Below are positions 32,171-41,247 of a DNA stretch of 64,000 bases, piece after piece. Both the position numbers and the translations under genes were made by a program. The notes below the pieces were generated by a model. That model worked only from the letters and a program-made list of their open reading frames with translations, had not been told where the DNA came from and did no database searches. This DNA comes from Halodesulfurarchaeum formicicum (GTDB lineage: Archaea > Halobacteriota > Halobacteria > Halobacteriales > Halobacteriaceae), in assembly GCF_001886955.1 (NCBI RefSeq), contig NZ_CP016804.1, forward strand, positions 620,001-684,000. Direction: 5' to 3'. The first letter of the stretch is position 1. The number at the start of each line of letters is the position of its first letter.

Positions 32171-33211
32171 ATGAACACCTACACGGCCGCCGTCGTGGGT
32201 GGGAGCGGTTTCGCCGGCGGGGAACTGCTCCGGCTGCTCGATGGGCACCCCAATTTCGCCCTCGTCGCGGCGACCAGCCGGCAGTTCACCAACCGGACCG
32301 TCGGCTCGGTCCATCCGAATCTCCGGCACCTCGATCTGCGGTTCTCCGAACCGGGGACCCTGGAGCCAGTCGACGTGCTGTTCACGGCGACCCCGCATGG
32401 CGTCTCGATGGAACGCATCGAGGAGTTCCAGACCGTCGCGGACACCGTCGTCGATCTGAGCGCCGACTTCCGTCTCTCGGATCCGGCCGACTACGACACC
32501 TGGTACGACGGGCACGTCGCCCCGGAGATGCTCTCAGAGTCGGTCTACGCGCTTCCCGAACTGGGGCGCGAGCGGCTCGAAGGGGCCTCCCTGATCGCCA
32601 GTGGCGGCTGTAACGCCACGGCCACGATACTCGGGCTCCTGCCCTTCGTGGAGCACGATCTGCTCGCACCCGAGGACCGGGTCGTCGCCGACCTGAAGGT
32701 CGGCTCCTCGGAGGGCGGGGCCGGCGGCGGGCCGGCCTCCTCCCACCCGGAGCGCTCGGGAGTCGTCCGTCCCTATGCACCCACTGGTCACCGCCACGAG
32801 GCCGAGATCGAGGAGCACCTCGGCCGGGGTGTCTCGTTCACGATTCACGCCGTCGACATGGTTCGTGGCGCGGCGGCGACGAGCCACCTCTACCCCGAGG
32901 AACTGCCCGAAAAGGCCGACATCTGGCAGGCGGTCCGGGACACCTACGACGACGAGCCGTTCGTCCGAGTCGTCACCGGTGGCGGGGGTGTCTACCGCTA
33001 CCCCGAGCCCAAGGCGGTCGCGGGGACGAACATGGCCGAATTCGGGTTCGAGATCGACGAACGCAACGGTCGCATCGTCACCTTCAGCGCCATCGACAAC
33101 GTGATGAAGGGAGCGGCGGGCCAGGCGGTTCACGCCGCGAACGTAGCGCTCGGCTTCGAGGAGACTGCCGGCCTGGGATTCACGGGGCTGCACCCCGTTG
33201 GGTCGCCATGA
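32171..33211 (+). CDS. argC: N-acetyl-/LysW-gamma-glutamyl-phosphate reductase
   Basis: This 346-residue dehydrogenase reduces the carrier-bound glutamyl phosphate to the semialdehyde in arginine synthesis. VVGGSGFAGGELLRLLDGHP binds NADP. SGGCNATATILGLLPF holds the catalytic Cys near residue 147. GSSEGGAGGGPASSHPERS and FTIHAVDMVRGAAATSH follow in the LysY/ArgC-archaeal pattern. In haloarchaea the substrate is probably attached to the LysW-like carrier ArgW, which is not encoded in this window. The stop overlaps argB by 4 bases. Confidence 0.93.
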   Translation: MNTYTAAVVGGSGFAGGELLRLLDGHPNFALVAATSRQFTNRTVGSVHPNLRHLDLRFSEPGTLEPVDVLFTATPHGVSMERIEEFQTVADTVVDLSADFRLSDPADYDTWYDGHVAPEMLSESVYALPELGRERLEGASLIASGGCNATATILGLLPFVEHDLLAPEDRVVADLKVGSSEGGAGGGPASSHPERSGVVRPYAPTGHRHEAEIEEHLGRGVSFTIHAVDMVRGAAATSHLYPEELPEKADIWQAVRDTYDDEPFVRVVTGGGGVYRYPEPKAVAGTNMAEFGFEIDERNGRIVTFSAIDNVMKGAAGQAVHAANVALGFEETAGLGFTGLHPVGSP

Positions 33212-34032
33212 CCGTCGTCGTCAAGATCGGCGGGGCACGGGCCGTCGATCCCGAAGGGGCCCTGTCGGATATCGGGAGTCTCATCGAGGCGGGCGAACCG
33301 GTCGTCGTGGTACACGGTGGCTCGACCGCCGTGGACGAGACCCTCGAACGCCTGGATATCGAGCCGGATTACGTCGAAACCCCAAGCGGGGTCGTCGGCC
33401 GGTTCACCGACGCCGAGACCATGGACGTGTTCAAGATGGTCTTCGGAAAACTCAACGTGGATCTGGTCACCCAGTTACAGGCCATGGGTGTGAACGCCAT
33501 TGGCCTTTCCGGGCCCGACGGACAGGTCCTCTCCGGGACTCGAAAATCCGCCGTGCGGGTCCTCGAGGACGGCAAGCGCAAGATCCGCCGGGGGGATCAC
33601 TCCGGGACCATCGAATCGGTCAACGACGACCTGCTCGAACTCCTCATCGAGGCGGGCTACACGCCCGTGGTCACCGTTCCGATGTACGCAGATGAAGGGA
33701 CAGCAGTCAACAGTGACGCCGACCGGGCCGCGGCCGCGGTCGCGGGGGCACTTGGGGCCACGCTGGTCGAATTGACCGACGTCTCGGGTGTGTATCGGGA
33801 CCCGGACGATTCGACGACCCGGATCGAGACCGTCGAGTCCCCAGCAGAGTTCGACGAGCTGGAGGCCGCAGCCGAGGGATTCATGGGCCGGAAAGTGATG
33901 GCTGCCGAGGAGGCGTTGCAGTCCGGGGCCACGGCAGTGATTATCGCCGACGCGAACGCCGAGGAACCGATCCACCGTGCGCTCGACGGTGACGGAACGA
34001 CTATTCGGGCCAGTGCCCTGGAGGAACCATGA
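33208..34032 (+). CDS. argB: Acetylglutamate/[LysW]-glutamate kinase
   Basis: The protein has 274 residues of the amino-acid kinase fold. VVVKIGGARAVDPEGAL is the phosphate loop, VVVHGGSTAVDETLERL the substrate loop, GSGT-like KRKIRRGDHSGTIESVNDDL the carrier-type feature and VPMYADEGTAVNSDADRAAA the nucleotide site. It phosphorylates the gamma-carboxylate of the bound glutamate. LysZ/ArgB of the LysW pathway is favoured over the acetyl-type by the RRGDHSGTIE segment. It overlaps argC and argD by 4 bases each. Confidence 0.92.
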   Translation: MTVVVKIGGARAVDPEGALSDIGSLIEAGEPVVVVHGGSTAVDETLERLDIEPDYVETPSGVVGRFTDAETMDVFKMVFGKLNVDLVTQLQAMGVNAIGLSGPDGQVLSGTRKSAVRVLEDGKRKIRRGDHSGTIESVNDDLLELLIEAGYTPVVTVPMYADEGTAVNSDADRAAAAVAGALGATLVELTDVSGVYRDPDDSTTRIETVESPAEFDELEAAAEGFMGRKVMAAEEALQSGATAVIIADANAEEPIHRALDGDGTTIRASALEEP

Positions 34033-35162
34033 GCGAGTTCGTCTTCTCGCCGAAACCGATCCGGATCGAGTCCGGCGATGGCACCACCCTCACTGCCGAC
34101 TCGGGCACCGAATACCTCGACATGGGCGCGAGCTACGCCTGTACGCCGCTGGGACATGCCCACCCGGCAGTCGTCGAGGCTATCAGCGACCAGGCGGCGA
34201 CCCTGACCTACGTCCAGGGCTCATATCCGGTCGACGTTCGGGACGACCTCTACGAGCTAGTGACCGAGGTCACTCCGGACCCACTCGATCACGCCTGGCT
34301 GAGCAACTCCGGAACCGAGGCCAACGAGGCCGCGATCAAGTTCGCCCGCCACGCCACCGGCCGGTCGAAGATCCTCGCGATGAAAAACGCCTTCCACGGC
34401 CGCACTCTCGGCTCGCTCGCGGCGACCTGGAAGCCGAAGTACCGCGACGGATTCGAACCCCTGGCGGGCGGGTTTGACTTCGTGACCTACGAGGACGAGT
34501 CCGAACTCCGCGCGGCCGTCGACGAGGACACAGCCGCGGTCATAATCGAGCCGATTCAGGGGGAGGGCGGCATCAACCCCGCGGATCCTGGATTCCTCGA
34601 AGCCGCCCGCGAAGCGACCGACGAGGCCGGTGCCGCCCTGATCTTCGACGAGATCCAGACCGGCGTCGGCCGGACCGGCCAGATGTGGGCGGCCGAGAAA
34701 GCAGGGGTCACCCCCGACATTCTCACCGCGGCGAAGGGGATCGCGAACGGCCTCCCGATGGGCGTAACTGCTGTCAGGGAGTGGATCGCCGAGGACGCCG
34801 GCAACCACGGCTCGACGTTCAGCGGCGGTCCGACGATCGCGGCAGCCGGGACGGCCACACTGGAGACGGTTCGGGACGAGGAACTGCCAGCCCACGCTGG
34901 GGAACTCGGCGACCGGTTCCAGACGGCCCTCCGCGAGGAACTCGGCGACGCCGTCCGGGAGGTTCGCGGCGAGGGGCTCATGGTCGGCGTCGAGGTGAAG
35001 CGTGGCGCGAACCGCGTGGTCCGGGATCTGGCGCTTGAGCACCAGATCCTCGCGCTCCCCGCCGGTCGGACCGTCGTTCGCTTCCTGCCGCCGCTTGTCG
35101 TCTCTGCGGCGGAGATCGATCGGACCGTCGAAGCGATGGGCGACGTGATCGACACCCAATGA
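34029..35162 (+). CDS. argD: Acetylornithine/[LysW]-ornithine aminotransferase
   Basis: This 377-residue PLP enzyme of fold type I transaminates the semialdehyde to ornithine bound to the carrier. LSNSGTEANEAAIKFAR, AFHGRTLGSLAATW, EPIQGEGGINPADPGFLEAA, LIFDEIQTGVGRTGQMWA with the Asp, and ILTAAKGIANGLPMG with the PLP Lys are all present, along with HGSTFSGGPTIAAAG. Length and spacing are normal. The 5' end overlaps argB and the 3' end overlaps argE by 4 bases. Confidence 0.93.
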   Translation: MSEFVFSPKPIRIESGDGTTLTADSGTEYLDMGASYACTPLGHAHPAVVEAISDQAATLTYVQGSYPVDVRDDLYELVTEVTPDPLDHAWLSNSGTEANEAAIKFARHATGRSKILAMKNAFHGRTLGSLAATWKPKYRDGFEPLAGGFDFVTYEDESELRAAVDEDTAAVIIEPIQGEGGINPADPGFLEAAREATDEAGAALIFDEIQTGVGRTGQMWAAEKAGVTPDILTAAKGIANGLPMGVTAVREWIAEDAGNHGSTFSGGPTIAAAGTATLETVRDEELPAHAGELGDRFQTALREELGDAVREVRGEGLMVGVEVKRGANRVVRDLALEHQILALPAGRTVVRFLPPLVVSAAEIDRTVEAMGDVIDTQ

Positions 35163-36175
35163 GCGACGTCACCACAAAGGAGGCCCGGGCGCTGCTCCGG
35201 AACCTGGTCGAGACGCCCTCCGTCTCGGGGAGCGAGGACGCGGTCGCAAAGCGCCTGCGATCCTTCTTCGAGGCTCAGGGCCGCGAGGCGTGGATCGACG
35301 ACGTGGGTAACCTCCGGGCCCCAGCCGACGACACGGTGCTTTTGACCTCCCATATGGACACCGTGCCGGGCGAGATCCCGGTCCGGGTCGAGGAGGATGT
35401 CCTCTGGGGCCGGGGCAGCGTCGACGCGAAAGGACCACTCGCGGCGATGGCAGTCGCAGCCGCGAACGCCGGTGTGAGCTTCGTCGGGGTGGTACGCGAG
35501 GAGACCGACTCCGCCGGCGCCAGACACCTCGTCGAGGATCGGGATCCCCCAGCGGCTGTCGTCAACGGCGAGCCCTCGGGATGGGACGCGATCACCCTGG
35601 GCTACCGGGGACTGCTCTCGGGCACCTACACGGTCGAAACCGAGGTCGGGCACACTTCCCGACCGGAGCCGAACGCCATCCAGCAGGCGGTGGCGTGGTG
35701 GAGCCAGGTCGAGGCGGCGTTCGACGACGGCGACTCGGTCTTCGACCGCGTGACTCCCAAGCCCGTCGCCTTCGAGGGCGGGACGAGCGCAGACGGCTTC
35801 GCATTCGAAGCCAAAGTCGAGGCCCAGTTCCGCATCCCACCGGGCGAAACTATCGAGGGCGTGAAGTCGACCGTCGAGGCGGTCGGTCCGGGAGCGGTCG
35901 CGTGGCACGATGAAATCCCGCCGGTGATGGAGAGTCCACGTAATCCCGTCGCGGGGGCGCTTCGCCGAGGCATTCGGGAGTGTTCAGGTGAGCCCACCCA
36001 TCTGCGAAAGACCGGAACCAGTGACATGAACGTCTACGCCGGAGCGTGGGACGTGCCGATGGCGACCTACGGGCCGGGGGACTCCGATCTGGACCATACG
36101 CCCGACGAACACCTCGATCTCGGGGTCTTTGACCGGGCCGTGCGGGTGCTCACCGTGGCTGCCGAATCGTTGTGA
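35159..36175 (+). CDS. argE: [LysW]-ornithine/acetylornithine hydrolase (LysK/ArgE)
   Basis: This 338-residue M20-type metallopeptidase frees ornithine from its carrier. TSHMDTVPGEI has the first metal His and Asp, WGRGSVDAKGPLAAMAVA the bridging Asp, VREETDSAGARHLV the catalytic Glu and next ligand, and TGTSDMNVY the last block. The LysK-type length is shorter than bacterial ArgE. It is the last gene of the operon. The argF gene that usually follows in haloarchaea is missing; a membrane protein gene comes next. Confidence 0.9.
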   Translation: MSDVTTKEARALLRNLVETPSVSGSEDAVAKRLRSFFEAQGREAWIDDVGNLRAPADDTVLLTSHMDTVPGEIPVRVEEDVLWGRGSVDAKGPLAAMAVAAANAGVSFVGVVREETDSAGARHLVEDRDPPAAVVNGEPSGWDAITLGYRGLLSGTYTVETEVGHTSRPEPNAIQQAVAWWSQVEAAFDDGDSVFDRVTPKPVAFEGGTSADGFAFEAKVEAQFRIPPGETIEGVKSTVEAVGPGAVAWHDEIPPVMESPRNPVAGALRRGIRECSGEPTHLRKTGTSDMNVYAGAWDVPMATYGPGDSDLDHTPDEHLDLGVFDRAVRVLTVAAESL

Positions 36176-36217
36176 TACCAAAACGCTGATACGGTCGCTT
36201 TGCCCATCCCAGCACAG

Positions 36218-37342
36218 ATGGCATTCCCGAGCACGCGGATTGAACGGCTCTGGACCGGGGCCGTCGGGACGATACTGGCAGTTCTGGTCGGTGGCTCCGT
36301 GCTCTTCCCGGAACGGGTCTACGGCGGCTTCGTGTGGCAGTACTTCTGGGGCCCGGTTGCCGCCGACGCCCACGGCGCCCAGGCGGCCGCCTACAACGGC
36401 GGCGATCCGATCTTCTTCGATTCGGTGGCCGGCGCTTCCGGGGTCGCCGGGCCGATAGCGTACCCGGGGTATACAATCGTCTCCGAGATCGGGTACGCGA
36501 TTACGCTCCTCGTTGCGCTTGCCGGGATCGTCTTCCTGCTCGACCGGCTGGACTTCGAGGAGCGGCCACAGCTCATCTATCCGCTGCTCCCGTTCATGCT
36601 ATTCGGGGGCGCGCTTCGGGTCGTCGAGGACGCACACGACACCCTCGCGGTCGGGGCCGGGCTCATCGAGTTCCCCTGGATCGCGCTTTTCATCAGCCCA
36701 TTCATCTACGTGACCGTCTTCGTCCTCGCCATGGCCGCCCTGCTCGTGAGTCTCCGGCTCCGGAATCAGGGCCACGCCGACTCCTTCGAGTGGCCCCTTT
36801 TCGGCTTCGGGAGCGGCATGCTGGTGCTCGCACTCGGGTATCTCCTCTATCTCTCCGCGACACAGCCGCAGGTCGAGTTCCACCCGGCCTTCACGATTCT
36901 CACGATGGGCGGGGCGACGCTGATCGCCGTCCTCGGGTGGTGGGCACTCAGGAAGTACGCTCCTGCGGTGGCCGATGGCACCCCGGTCGTGGGTGCGGTC
37001 ATCCTCTGGGCGCACGCTGTCGACGGCGTCGCGAACGTTCTCGGCATCGACTGGGGTGCGGAACTCGGCCTCGCCGCGGACATGGTGCCAAAACACCCCG
37101 CGAACCGCGCGATCATCGACCTCACCGTGGCCGTGGTTCCCGAGGGAATCACCGCGGTCATCGGGGTGGCCTGGGGCTTTCTCCTCGTCAAGATCGTCGC
37201 CGCGACGATCGTGACCTGGCTCTTCGACGAACAGATGATCACCGAGGGGCCACGTTTCAGCACGCTGCTCTTGATCGCCGTGGTCGCCGTCGGCCTGGGT
37301 CCCGGCGTTCGGGACATGCTCCGGGCGACCTTCGGCGTCTAG
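36218..37342 (+). CDS. DUF63 family membrane protein
   Basis: The 374-residue protein has nine or ten predicted helices. The opening block FPERVYGGFVWQYFWGPVAA, the YTIVSEIGYAITLL segment, FGGALRVVEDAHDTL, and WAHAVDGVANVLGIDWGAEL define the archaeal DUF63 family, of unknown function. ATG 36218 is preferred to a TTG six codons upstream. It is convergent with the YcaO gene; a single CTAG at 37339-37342 contains both stop codons. Confidence 0.85.
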   Translation: MAFPSTRIERLWTGAVGTILAVLVGGSVLFPERVYGGFVWQYFWGPVAADAHGAQAAAYNGGDPIFFDSVAGASGVAGPIAYPGYTIVSEIGYAITLLVALAGIVFLLDRLDFEERPQLIYPLLPFMLFGGALRVVEDAHDTLAVGAGLIEFPWIALFISPFIYVTVFVLAMAALLVSLRLRNQGHADSFEWPLFGFGSGMLVLALGYLLYLSATQPQVEFHPAFTILTMGGATLIAVLGWWALRKYAPAVADGTPVVGAVILWAHAVDGVANVLGIDWGAELGLAADMVPKHPANRAIIDLTVAVVPEGITAVIGVAWGFLLVKIVAATIVTWLFDEQMITEGPRFSTLLLIAVVAVGLGPGVRDMLRATFGV

Positions 37343-39039
37343 GGATAGGGGTGGAACGCCCGGTCCAGCCGCGGTTCGAAGCCGAGATCCGCTGGCACGG
37401 TCTGGGCGCGATCGCCGAACACTGGCTCCTCCACGAAGAGCGGTTGAGCCGCCGGTGAGAGGACCCGAACCGCCGTGAACCCGAGTCGGTCGACGTCGCG
37501 GGGTGTGATCGGAGCGGCATAGACGGACAGCCCGGCACTCTCGACCCGTTCGAGCAGGGCATCGAGCTCGTTGTGGCCCGAGAGCTCCTCGTCCGGCCCG
37601 ACAGTCTCGGCCGGCACCGTCTCGGCAGGCTCCAGAAGCGACGCTGCCTCGCCCGGTGTCCTCGCGTAGGCCCCGATCTCGCCGGTGGCGTCGTCGGCCC
37701 CGTCAGGGCCGAGGCCCCGGAGTTCCATCCAGTTCTGGAGCGCCTCGGAAAGCGCGTCGACGGCGGCAGCCTCGGCATCCAGGTCCGCCGCCGAACCCAG
37801 CGCGAACCGTGGGAACTCCTCGCGATGGACGGCGACCGCGACGACCGGCACGTCCACGTCCTGGGTGACCAGAAGCGGCGTCACGGTGAGGCCCTCCCCG
37901 CGGGCCCGCCGGACCATCGTTTCGAAGTCCGGGTCGATCACCTGCAGGCCCAGCGGCTCGAAACTGGAGTACCACGCGAGCATGGTGGCGTCCCGTTCGA
38001 TCACCTCGTAGAGCCCGGACCGAACCGCCTCGACGCCGCCGTTCCCCAGTCCCAATCCGGTCGTGATGGCCTGGCCGAGCCGGTTCTCCGGCGGCGGGAA
38101 GTGGACCAGATCGGCGGGCAGCGAAACCGGACGGTCCGCGAGCAAGTCACGGCCCGGCACGACGGGAATCTCCTCGTCCGCACCAGGTGAGTGCTCGACG
38201 CTGACGAACGACTCGGGGGCCGGTCCGTCGATCGACGCCACCGGCTCCTGCGTGAACTCTCGCTCCCGGTAGATCGCCGCGCTGTACCGTTCCAGGGACT
38301 CTCCAAGAGCCTTCATGAACGCGCCGTCCCACGTGGGGGCGACCCCCGCAGCCCGATCCGGGGCCGCTCCGTCGCTGAAGCCCGTGGTGTCGGTCACCGA
38401 CGCGAGGTAGTACGGGAGCGGGAACGAATCGTGTTCGCCCACCCAGGGGACCAGTCCGAGCCGATCGTCCACGGCGGATTCGGCGTGTTCGATCGATTCA
38501 TCGAGGCTTCGGTCCACGACGTCGAGTTCGAGTTCGCGCTCCCGCTCGGGTGCGTGTTCACAGCCCGGAACGGGAAGCAACGAGCGCTCGGCGTAGGGAA
38601 CTTCCAGAACGACACCAGCGACCTGCGAGCCGGAGAGGGCCTGGAGGGCCTGCATACCGGCAAACGAGCCGGCCAGCCGGACCGCCGAGCGGTCGGCCGT
38701 GGCCTCTTCGGCCTCCGGGACGTCGTTCGCCGCGACCCGGGTCTTCAGACACTCGAAGCAGACATAGCCGGGCTGGAAGGTCGTGATCGCCGCGGACAGC
38801 CCTTCGACCGGGACGCCGCCGATTCCACCGACCTCCACTCCGATCCAGGGCGTCTCGGAATCGACGGCGTACTCTTTTACCGTCTCGAAGCCCTCGCTGC
38901 CAGCCAGCCCGACCACGATCCCCAGGTCCGCGCCCGGCAGGTCGTCGATCGACCCGCGGACGACCGCCACGTCCGCGTCCTCCAGCATCGCTGCTGCGGC
39001 CTCGACGGCCGGTCCCTCGCCGGTCAGCAGGACGGCCAT
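37339..39039 (-). CDS. YcaO domain protein with N-terminal ThiF/cyclodehydratase-like region
   Basis: This 566-residue protein has two parts. The first 180 residues look like the partner domain of azoline-forming enzymes, with GIVVGLAGSEGFETV, FQPGYVCFECLKTRVAAN and AGSFAGMQALQALSG. The rest is a YcaO domain: GESLERYSAAIYRE, GLGNGGVEAVRSGLYEVIER, RFALGSAADLDAEAAAVDAL and SEALQNWMELRG, which hold the ATP-site acids. The C-terminus is RAFHPYP, near the Pro-rich end of cyclodehydratases. YcaO enzymes make azolines, amidines or thioamides on peptides, using ATP. No precursor peptide, oxidase or TfuA gene is near, so the target is unknown. Confidence 0.85.
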   Translation of the reverse strand: MAVLLTGEGPAVEAAAAMLEDADVAVVRGSIDDLPGADLGIVVGLAGSEGFETVKEYAVDSETPWIGVEVGGIGGVPVEGLSAAITTFQPGYVCFECLKTRVAANDVPEAEEATADRSAVRLAGSFAGMQALQALSGSQVAGVVLEVPYAERSLLPVPGCEHAPERERELELDVVDRSLDESIEHAESAVDDRLGLVPWVGEHDSFPLPYYLASVTDTTGFSDGAAPDRAAGVAPTWDGAFMKALGESLERYSAAIYREREFTQEPVASIDGPAPESFVSVEHSPGADEEIPVVPGRDLLADRPVSLPADLVHFPPPENRLGQAITTGLGLGNGGVEAVRSGLYEVIERDATMLAWYSSFEPLGLQVIDPDFETMVRRARGEGLTVTPLLVTQDVDVPVVAVAVHREEFPRFALGSAADLDAEAAAVDALSEALQNWMELRGLGPDGADDATGEIGAYARTPGEAASLLEPAETVPAETVGPDEELSGHNELDALLERVESAGLSVYAAPITPRDVDRLGFTAVRVLSPAAQPLFVEEPVFGDRAQTVPADLGFEPRLDRAFHPYP

Positions 39040-39173
39040 TGTGGTCCCTCCTGAGTTCGGTTCATGGACAGTTCGAAAGCGACCAGCGGCAAAAGGGTAG
39101 TGGGTTCCCCGACCACTCGCCGAATCTTACACCGGTAGACAGACTTACAAAGTGTGGCGTGTGGATGATTGGT

Positions 39174-40421
39174 ATGGACTTCGATCCCGTCCGATCCAGC
39201 GACCCGGAAGTGGCCGACGCCCTCGAGGGCGAGACGACCCGACAGCAGGAGACACTCGCGATGATCGCCAGCGAGAACCACGCCTCGGAGGCCGTCCTCG
39301 CCGCCCAGGGCAGCGCGCTTACCAACAAGTATGCCGAGGGGTATCCGAACAATCGCTACTACGGTGGGTGTGAGAACGCCGACACCGTCGAGGAACTCGC
39401 CCGCGAGCGAGCGAAGGAACTCTGGGGGGCGGACCACGCGAACGTGCAGCCCCACGCCGGAACCCAGGCGAACATGGCCGTGTACTTCAGCGTGCTCGAA
39501 CCCGGTGACAAGATCCTCTCCCTGGATCTGGAACACGGCGGCCACCTCAGCCACGGACACCCGGTCAACTTCTCGGGCAGCCTCTACGAGGTCGAACAGT
39601 ACGAGATGGACCCCGAGACGGGTCGCATCGACTACGAGGGACTCGACGAACACGCTCGCGAGTTCGAACCCGATATCATCGTCTCCGGATACTCGGCCTA
39701 CCCCCGGGTCGTCGACTGGGAGCGCGTACAGGAGACCGCCGACGCCGTCGACGCCTACCACCTGGCTGACATGGCCCACATCACCGGCCTGGTCGCCGCC
39801 GGCGTCCACGACAACCCCGTCGGGATCGCCGACTTCGTCACCGGATCGACACACAAGACGATCCGCGCCGGTCGTGGCGGCATGATCCTCACCGACGAGG
39901 AGTACGCCGACGTGATCGACCGGACCGTGTTCCCGGGGATCCAGGGCGGCCCGCTCATGCACAACATCGCCGGGAAGGCAGTTGGCTTCGGCGAGGCCCT
40001 GGAGCCCGAGTTCGACGAGCACATCGAGCAGGTCGTCGCCAACGCTCGCGCCCTGGGCGAGAGCATGCAGGAGCAGGGCTTCTCGCTGGTCTCCGGCGGC
40101 ACCGACACGCATCTGATCCTGGTCGACCTCCGGGAGTCCCACCCCGAGGTTACCGGGAACGACGCCGCAGAGGCCCTCGAAGAAGCGGGCATCGTCCTGA
40201 ACGCCAACACCGTTCCGGGGGAAACCCGCTCGGCGAAAGAGCCCTCGGGAATCCGTATTGGATCACCGGCGCTCACCACCCGTGGGTTCGAGGAGGCAGA
40301 GATGCGCGAGGTCGGCCAGCTGATCGGGCGGGTCATCGACAACATCGACGATGCGAGCGTCATCGAGGAGGTCGCCGCGGAGGTCGACCGGCTTACCGAC
40401 GATCACCCGCTCTACGAGTAG
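39174..40421 (+). CDS. glyA: Serine hydroxymethyltransferase
   Basis: The 415-residue PLP enzyme interconverts serine and glycine with a folate-type C1 carrier. LAMIASENHASEAVLAAQGS, NKYAEGYPNNRYYGGCENAD, NVQPHAGTQANMAVY, LADMAHITGLVAAGVHDNPV, FVTGSTHKTIRAGRGGMIL with the PLP Lys, and GIQGGPLMHNIAGKAVG are the standard motifs. ATG 39174 lies about 27 bases after the TATA-like ACTTACAAAG (39143-39152), giving a leaderless mRNA. Divergent from the YcaO gene across 134 bases with no other feature. Confidence 0.95.
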   Translation: MDFDPVRSSDPEVADALEGETTRQQETLAMIASENHASEAVLAAQGSALTNKYAEGYPNNRYYGGCENADTVEELARERAKELWGADHANVQPHAGTQANMAVYFSVLEPGDKILSLDLEHGGHLSHGHPVNFSGSLYEVEQYEMDPETGRIDYEGLDEHAREFEPDIIVSGYSAYPRVVDWERVQETADAVDAYHLADMAHITGLVAAGVHDNPVGIADFVTGSTHKTIRAGRGGMILTDEEYADVIDRTVFPGIQGGPLMHNIAGKAVGFGEALEPEFDEHIEQVVANARALGESMQEQGFSLVSGGTDTHLILVDLRESHPEVTGNDAAEALEEAGIVLNANTVPGETRSAKEPSGIRIGSPALTTRGFEEAEMREVGQLIGRVIDNIDDASVIEEVAAEVDRLTDDHPLYE

Positions 40422-41144
40422 CTACGTGACGGCGCCGAGCGCCTCGTCGACGGCCTGCAGGTCCCCGTCGCCGTTCGCGAGGTAGTCTCCGAGGCTCCTA
40501 GCTGCCGCCAATAACCGCTCTCCTTCTGCCGGATCGATCGAGCCATCCAGAGCCCTGATCCGGCGAACGTGACTGTCGAGGCGTTCGAGGTAGCTATCCA
40601 CGTCTCGATCGGCGTCGGTCCCATCGAGCCAGGTCTTGAGCCCGTCGTGATAGTCCCGGATCGCGTCCGCCACGCCGAGTCCGCGGGGGCCGATCATCGA
40701 TTCGGGAACCGCCGACGCCGGGGGGCGTCGCCCCTCGCTCGCGGCTTCGAACAGCGCCGTCACGTACTCCCGGTCGACGGTCTCGCCGTCGATCCCGGTG
40801 GGTGTGGCTCGGTCCAGGAGGGCCGCGACGTGTCGGATCTCGTGGGCCGCGACGTAGGTCGCGGAGAGCGGTTGTAGTTCGCCGGCGTTGATGAACCCCC
40901 GCCGGTGGACGTAGGTCCGTGCGGTTTCCGCGGCGGCGTCGCCGGCAGCCCGGTCATCCCCGTCCGCCAGTGCGTCGATGGCGGCCGTGAGATCGAGGTC
41001 GGCCGGCCGATCCGTGTGTAGCGCGCGATCGGAAATGCCGACACTGTAGAGACTCCCGCACGCCGGACACGCGGGGCTCCCCGTCTCGTAGTACGACCAC
41101 TGGGTGCCACAGTCCTTGCACTCGCGGATCCCCCGTACCTCCAT
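40422..41144 (-). CDS. Zinc-ribbon helical protein, haloarchaeal, unknown
   Basis: The 240-residue protein begins with a TFIIB-like zinc ribbon, RECKDCGTQWSYYETGSPAC followed by PACGSLY (two CxxC pairs), and goes on as an almost all-helical acidic region with ARTYVHRRGFINAGELQPLS and TYVAAHEIRHVAALLDR. I know it as a conserved haloarchaeal type but cannot name a function; a role in transcription or in binding a partner is possible. Its stop codon begins one base after the glyA stop on the other strand. A TATA-like AATAAAACTA at about 41216-41225 would give a leader of some 45-50 bases. Confidence 0.65.
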   Translation of the reverse strand: MEVRGIRECKDCGTQWSYYETGSPACPACGSLYSVGISDRALHTDRPADLDLTAAIDALADGDDRAAGDAAAETARTYVHRRGFINAGELQPLSATYVAAHEIRHVAALLDRATPTGIDGETVDREYVTALFEAASEGRRPPASAVPESMIGPRGLGVADAIRDYHDGLKTWLDGTDADRDVDSYLERLDSHVRRIRALDGSIDPAEGERLLAAARSLGDYLANGDGDLQAVDEALGAVT

Positions 41145-41247
41145 AAACAACCCTTCGGAAGCGGGAACCAAAGACCTCGCGGTCAGTTCGGGATGGTGCC
41201 AGCGTTGCTTGCCGGTAGTTTTATTGACCCGGACCCAAATGTCCAAC

